From: Emiliania huxleyi CCMP1516
Lineage: Eukaryota; Haptophyta; Isochrysidales; Noelaerhabdaceae
Direction: 5' to 3'
Assembly (NCBI RefSeq): GCF_000372725.1
Contig: NW_005196900.1
Span: 448,033-512,032, forward strand
Length of the DNA stretch: 64,000 nt
Part shown: positions 59,271-64,000 of the stretch, piece by piece
How positions within the stretch are numbered: the first letter of the stretch is position 1
How the letters are laid out: each line of letters opens with the position of its first letter
Translations under genes and position numbers: made by a program
The notes under the pieces: generated by a model
Seen by the model: the letters and a program-made list of their open reading frames with translations, nothing else
The model's database searches: none
What the model was told of the DNA's origin: nothing

Positions 59271-60313
59271 GACGGTGGAGGCAAACCCCGGAAAGTGGGT
59301 CAAAAATGGCCCCCGCCACGTGTGGGCGCGTATCTTAGCTAAGGCTCGCGCCCTGACGTGTAAGTGCTCATGTGCACCGAGCCCATATACGCACACCTGC
59401 ATGTGTGGACGCGAGTATTAACTAAGATGAGCGCCCACGCATGAGGATGCGCGTCTGCGTCCAGGTAGCCCAGATACGCGTCTTCGTGTCTGGGCGCTTA
59501 TCTTGAGTAAGGCTCGCGCCTACACGTGTAGCTGCGTATCTTGAGATGAGCGCCAATACTTCACGGCGGCCCCCTCGGGGCGCTTGCGGACGACAAAGAA
59601 GGTGCGGCCTCCTCCGTCAAGTCCTCCTCTCGCGCAGGCCGGGGTTGAGACACTTGGCCACGGCTGGCTCGACGACCGTCGCCACGTCTTTCCACTCGAT
59701 GTTGCTGACCGCCATGTGGTCTGAACGCTTCGCTACCCGGCCGCCGCGGGCACCTCGGCGCCGGCATCATCCTACGCGGCATCAAGGAGATCCGCCATAA
59801 AGCAGCGCCCAGCAAGCCAGGGACAGATGACACAGGCGACTTGAGCGCGTATCACCCAAAACTATTCACTTTTGAGCGCCATATGCGCAGGTGCGTATGT
59901 CAACATACGCGCCTCCACGTGTGAGCGCTCATATTGACTAATATTCGCGTCTGCATGTTGGGAGCGTATGCTGACCGCCACGCACCCACGCCGACACCGC
60001 GAGTACTAGCTAAGATAGGCGCCACAAGCGTGGGCGCTCATCTCAAGATACGCAGCTACACGTGTAGGCGCGAGCCTTACTCAAGATAAGCGCCCAGACA
60101 CGAAGACGCGTATCTGGGCTACCTGGACGCAGACGCGCATCCTCATGCGTGGGCGCTCATCTTAGTTAATACTCGCGTCTACACATGCAGGTGCGTATAT
60201 GGGCTCGGTGCACATGAGCACTTACACGTCAGGGCGCGAGCCTTAGCTAAGATACGCGCCCACACGTGGCGGGGGCCATTTTTGACCCACTTTCCGGGTT
60301 TGCCGACGGTGGA
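59271..60313. mobile_element. Mutator-like (MULE-type) element with long TIRs and 9-bp target duplication
   Basis: The element proper is 59280-60304 (1,025 bp), flanked by GACGGTGGA at 59271-59279 and 60305-60313. Its ends, GGCAAACC(C)CGGAAAGTGGG, are inverted repeats of about 272-275 bp (59280-59554 and 60033-60304), nearly identical with a few small differences. Within the arms, smaller units such as GGCTCGCGCC and GCGCTTATCTTGAG recur. The ~480-bp interior has no transposase; on the minus strand it reads HMAVSNIEWKDVATVVEPAV, KCLNPGLREE and, in another frame, RTFFVVRKRPEGAAVK, which look like captured host exons. Long TIRs and 9-bp duplication are the hallmarks of the Mutator superfamily. 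A non-autonomous, gene-fragment-carrying copy is the best reading. Confidence 0.85.
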
Positions 60314-60362
60314 TTGTAGTCGATTGTCAAAGCGAGAGCTTCGCAAAGCGTCTGTCGCTGCG

Positions 60363-60989
60363 ATGCTTGAGAGCATCGCAGTCTCGCCTCAGCTGAGGCC
60401 GGCCATGCGCCTCCAGCGCACGGACAGCCTCTGGAACGCGGCGGTATTCAGCCAGCACTCGAGGGATGCGGCATACGTTCGGGATGCTGGAGTACAGGCT
60501 GGCTTATTGAGCGCCTGCTCCGACGCAGTGAGCCAGGTAGTACGGGTGGCACACGTTGACATGGCGCACGTTGCCGCCATGGCGCTGCTCGCGTGCTTGC
60601 TCTCCGGGATGGCGAACGCCGTTTGGATGCGATTCTTGGAGAAGAGCTTCCCCGGTGGCACCCTGATAGCCGTCTCGTTGAAGACTCTGGTTGACTATGG
60701 GTGCTGTGCGACGTCCTTCAACGCGTTCTTCCTCGTCGGCATCCCATGGCTCACGGCTGTCTTTGCTGCCCTGGCCTCGGACGGGCTCAGCCCTGCCCCG
60801 GCCTCCCTCCTCGAGCACTGGAGCGTGGAGGACTGGCACGCGCTGATGCGGCTCGAGGCGTGCACCTTTGTGCCCTACAACCTCCTCGCCTTTCGGCTGG
60901 TGCCGGTGCACTTGCGCCCCCTCGGGTCCGCGAGCCTCTCCGCTGTGTGCACAGTGGTCCTTTCGGGCGTGACGCTGGGGTTTGGATAA
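60363..60989 (+). CDS. Mpv17/PMP22-family membrane protein
   Basis: ATG 60363 is the first in-frame ATG outside the transposon; 208 residues, the usual family length being about 180-220. QAGLLSACSDAVSQ matches the N-terminal family motif. Then come ANAVWMRFLEKSFPGG, LKTLVDYGCCATSFNAFFLV, SVEDWHALMRLEACTFVPYN and LLAFRLVPVHLRPL, the conserved C-terminal segment. Four hydrophobic segments are visible. Members sit in the inner mitochondrial membrane, peroxisomes or plastids; Mpv17 is linked to mitochondrial DNA maintenance and channel-like activity. The MULE-type element sits 58 bp upstream of the ATG and its end provides a false upstream ATG (60282). The original promoter or 5' exon may be displaced. 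Confidence 0.8.
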   Translation: MLESIAVSPQLRPAMRLQRTDSLWNAAVFSQHSRDAAYVRDAGVQAGLLSACSDAVSQVVRVAHVDMAHVAAMALLACLLSGMANAVWMRFLEKSFPGGTLIAVSLKTLVDYGCCATSFNAFFLVGIPWLTAVFAALASDGLSPAPASLLEHWSVEDWHALMRLEACTFVPYNLLAFRLVPVHLRPLGSASLSAVCTVVLSGVTLGFG

Positions 60990-62770
60990 TATCGCAGCGG
61001 CACAACTGCTCTCACCTCTCTGTGAAGCGACCACACGTGTGGAGTGTCTGCCGCGGTTATAGCCCCCCGCTACCCGGTTGCACTCGTGCGACGTAGCGGG
61101 GGGCCACGACTACGTTTACGAAAACATAAGTAGTCCTGCGAGGTGTGAATTTCGCCGCCCCAGTAGCTCCCTTTCAGGTTCCTGGTTTTTCGGCGCGTTT
61201 GCCGTTTCCCCAGATAGATCGTTAGATGCGCCACTCCCACACACTTGCCACAACCGTATCGCGCCGGCCTCACCGGCCCTCACTTTGACCGACGCTACCG
61301 TCCGCTCGACTGGCCCGATGAAGAGCGACCCGTACGACGCGCACTTGTCGTCCTCCCTCCTCGCCACATGACGGCCGCCCCCAGACACCGACAGTCGCGC
61401 TCCGCACGCCTCTTGCTCTTCGCGCGGAGAGTCAGCACTCAGGTGTCAAAAAAAACTGTTCAGTTTTCAAAGGCAAAACACGACGCTCTGCGGTTGGTGC
61501 ACCCCTCACACTGACACATTCCCCTCATCCCTTACCCTTGGCTGAGCACATCTACCTGCGAGCTAGTCTCTCCGCATTCTCTCCCCTAGTCATCCGCCCG
61601 CGCCGCGCGCCATCTAATGGGCGTCTAGTGCAGCCACTGACGGCACTATTCCAAAGGAGCGGTCGATGCCTCGCCTAGAGTTCGGGTGGACTTGCGCACT
61701 GCTTAGCCCTGAGGGGGGAGTGTGTGTGAGGTGGTGTAATGTTGTCCCGTTTCAGGCGGCAGGTCAGGGGATTAGCCGGGAGGATTCGGCAGCTCAGCCG
61801 GGGGCTGAGCGTCTGCAGGCAGCCTTCCGCTCGCGCCGAAATTCACAGCCCTCCCGGGCCGACGGGGTGCTCCTTGGATCGGGCCCCGCTCCCCGCTTTT
61901 CCTGTACCTGGACTGTCCGGGTCAGGAGGGTGAGAGTATTGGGTGGGCGAGGGCAGTACATCTGGCGGGTGGCAATTGAGGGACAGCAAGAGGGCTGATT
62001 GGGGGGTCAATGGGCGCGCGGGCGGCGCTTCGTGGTCCTGGGCGAGCAGGGGCAGTGGTTAGGAGTCTTGGGCCTGGAGATATGAGGATTGTCGAGATGT
62101 TGTGCGAGAGCGGTAGGTGGGGGGAGGTAGCGCGGCTGGAGAGTGGTGTCCGAGGGACAGTGATGAGTTGTCAGTTGGGGCGCGAGACGCGCGGGACAGT
62201 GTTGGAGGCGGCCAGTGAGGTAGGGTTGGCTTTGAGCAGTGCAGCGAGTGTGTGGTCAAGCGTGGGAGCGGCGCGCGAGCACCGGATTTTTTTGCTGTGC
62301 GAGTCGAGTTAGGGACAATGATGAGTTGTCAGTTGGGGCGCGAGACGCGCGGGACAGTGTTGGAGGCGGCCAGTGAGGTGGGGTTGGCTTTGAGCAGTGC
62401 AGCGAGTGTGTGGTCAAGCGTGGGAGCGGCGCGCGAGCACCGGATTTTTTTGCTGTGCGAGTCGAGTTCGTGGCCGGTGCGCGGGAAACTCGCCGAAAAC
62501 CCGCGCAGCCGGCCGATTGTACGACCGAGGTCGCTGATTGTACGACCGAGGTCGCAGAGCCTTGGCGACGCGACGCGCACGTCGCCAAGGACTTCGTAAA
62601 ATGTCAGAGTTTTTTCCAGCACTCAGGTGTCAGGTCTCAGCAGCGGCCGAGCGACGCGATCGCTCGTCTTCCCCGATTGCTGAGGCGCGGGCGCAGCGTT
62701 CTCAGAGAGGCGCTTTGTACTCGGGTTTGGTTGGTAGCGGGGGGCCCCGCCGGAGGCTGATTACTGATAT
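60990..62770. other. 1.8 kb without a confident gene; hairpin and tandem duplications
   Basis: A 12-bp perfect stem (GCCCCCCGCTAC, 61062-61073 / 61093-61104) lies just after the Mpv17-like gene. Frames at 61666-61998 and 62010-62312 exist but have no family resemblance. See the 158-bp duplication. Confidence 0.45.
62153..62468 (+). repeat. 158-bp tandem duplication
   Basis: 62153-62310 and 62311-62468 are almost identical (AGGGACAGTGATGAGTTGTC against AGGGACAATGATGAGTTGTC at the start). A 21-bp tandem pair GATTGTACGACCGAGGTCGC follows at 62512-62554. Confidence 0.9.
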
Positions 62771-63020
62771 TTTATGATAATTGATAATATGAGACGCTCA
62801 TATTGTGACGAGTCTACATCGCTCTCACTCCCCACACGCCGTACCTCGTCTCAAAGCCTCCCAGCTCCCACACGGCACACTCTGAAGTGTTCCGCTTCTC
62901 TACGGAGAGCGCGCGACTCCACGCCACTCGCCAGCCCCCCATTGGCATTGCGCGAGGATCTCGCAACCCCGCCCGCCGAGGCCCGAGGCCGTCTCCTTCC
63001 CGCCCTCTCCCCACTGCCCG

Positions 63021-63959
63021 TCATGGCACCTCCGTGCCGCCCGATTCGAAGAAGGTCGTCGCCTGCTCGGCCGTCCAGCCAGACATGCGCTCGAGGTCGA
63101 TCGGGACGTCGTCCGCCATCGCGTCGGATTGAATCGACTCGAGGTCGGCCAAGCTTAGTCGACGCGGCGCCCCCCCCACAGCTGGCTCCTCCGCCGCTGG
63201 CTCCCCCACCGGGGCCGCCCCCACCGCCGGGGTTTGCTCCCCCTCCGCCGCGACCGCCTCCTCCGCCTCCGCCGCCTCCACCGCCGCCCCGACCGCCACC
63301 GCGGCGATCCCCGCCTCGACCGCCGCCACCTCAGCCGCGGCAACCTCGGCCGCCGCCGCCTCGGCCGCCTCGGCCGCCTCGCCCCCCGGGGGCGTGGCCG
63401 CCGCCACGCCGTTCGGGGCGGGGGTGGTGTCTGGAGGGTCCGCCGGCTCCATCTCCGCCAGCTGGTCCGCGACGGCAAACGGCGGCGCGAGCGGCGCGGG
63501 AGCGGGCGGCGGCGGGGCCTCTGCTGCGGGCGGCGCCGCCGCGGGCGTGGCTTTCAGCTCGGCCAGCTTGGTCTTGGCGGGCGCCTTCCTGCGCGGCATG
63601 GCCTGCAGCGGCATGAAGCCGAGCGAGCTCGGCGGCGCCCCCTTCTTGATCATTCGTGTTGTCGTTCGTGCGCCGCAATCTGGGGCTCGGTCTTCGGCTG
63701 GACCTCCACCGGGGCGGCCGCCGTCGTTCATGGCGCCGGCTGCATTGGCTGGCGCGGTGTCACTTAGTGCGGCGGCACTTTCGTCGGGGTCGTCGGCGGC
63801 GGCTGCGGCTGCGGCGGCGGCGGCTGCGGCTGCGGCGGCGGCGGCTGCGGCTGCGGCGCGGCCTTGAGCGCCTCCATAGCCTGGTGGGCGACCGGCTTCA
63901 GCTGCGAGGGGTCGGCGAGCAGCGGCAGCAGCTGCTCGATCGGGAAGTCGAGCATCATA
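63021..63959 (-). CDS. Ala/Pro-rich unrecognised protein, 5' part near or beyond right edge
   Basis: An exon beginning after CCGCAG at about 63959 reads MMLDFPIEQLLPLLADPSQL, KPVAHQAMEALKAAPQPQPP and a PQPPPP tandem. The downstream frame (to TGA 63021) reads MIKKGAPPSSLGFMPLQAMP, RRKAPAKTKLAELKATPAA, a long Ala/Glu/Val low-complexity stretch and a distinct C-terminus: LSLADLESIQSDAMADDVPI, DLERMSGWTAEQATTFFESG. The join between the two lies near 63760 and is not resolved. No domain is recognised. The first exon(s) are outside the window. Confidence 0.45.
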   Translation of the reverse strand, partial: YDARLPDRAAAAAARRPLAAEAGRPPGYGGAQGRAAAAAAAAAAAAAAAAAAAAADDPDESAAALSDTAPANAAGAMNDGGRPGGGPAEDRAPDCGARTTTRMIKKGAPPSSLGFMPLQAMPRRKAPAKTKLAELKATPAAAPPAAEAPPPPAPAPLAPPFAVADQLAEMEPADPPDTTPAPNGVAAATPPGGEAAEAAEAAAAEVAAAEVAAVEAGIAAVAVGAAVEAAEAEEAVAAEGEQTPAVGAAPVGEPAAEEPAVGGAPRRLSLADLESIQSDAMADDVPIDLERMSGWTAEQATTFFESGGTEVP

Positions 63960-64000
63960 CCTGCGGCGCCGAACGGCGCAAGCTGACGCGTGCACGTCGC

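Noticed and set aside
60282-60362. Upstream ATG extending the Mpv17-like protein
   Set aside because: It lies inside the terminal inverted repeat of the inserted element, so it is not the ancestral start.
61062-61104. GC-rich hairpin after the Mpv17-like gene as a terminator
   Set aside because: Intrinsic hairpin terminators are not expected for a nuclear protein gene; kept only as a hairpin.

Overview
The window reads as nuclear DNA of a GC-rich unicellular alga, most likely a haptophyte close to Emiliania/Gephyrocapsa huxleyi. This is inference from very high GC, many short introns with a large share of GC-AG splice sites, secreted proteins with long Pro/Ser-Pro linkers between small Cys-rich modules, a probable plastid-lumen precursor, a VTC-type polyphosphate protein, abundant microsatellites, and two 100-N scaffold gaps (31188-31287, 53419-53518). 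There is no bacterial operon logic: genes lie on both strands and most are split by introns, so the longest open frames are often antisense shadows.

Layout. 0-7.7 kb: coiled-coil gene (minus, runs off the edge), glycosyltransferase-like gene, NDUFAF7/MidA-type methyltransferase, sulfotransferase. 7.7-10 kb: transposon debris (broken tyrosine recombinase with a 228-bp insertion, a repeat cluster, a gag-like fragment). 10-21 kb: ankyrin-repeat gene, a large secreted Cys-rich/poly-Pro protein containing vanadium-haloperoxidase-like segments, an MsrB-like gene, a gamma-glutamylcyclotransferase-like gene. 22.8-28.5 kb: a sacsin/NOV-type ATPase frame and a G-patch frame that are in phase and separated by one TAG. 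29-36 kb: an unrecognised gene, the Rieske protein of complex III, a MYND-TPR-RING gene with two unrelated exons nested between TGTCAGG arrays, and cytochrome c1 of complex III. 36-48.8 kb: a hypothetical gene, a four-SANT/Myb protein carrying an RNase H1-type hybrid-binding domain, a repeat field, a possible lumen protein, an SDR-like gene, a VTC1-like gene, a RING membrane protein and a glutathione S-transferase. 49-64 kb: repeat-rich DNA holding a kinase-DUF5710-DUF1810 fusion, a secreted poly-Pro/propeller-like gene, an Mpv17-family gene with a 1,025-bp Mutator-like element at its 5' side, and an Ala/Pro-rich gene running off the right edge.

The main biological signal is in the introns. 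Many are 65-77 nt, with exactly 73 nt recurring six times, and in several the first bases of the intron repeat the first bases of the next exon (up to 40 of 41 bases). Some introns are about 150 nt and look like two such units in tandem. This is what intron birth by short tandem duplication, or by introner-like insertion, would leave behind.
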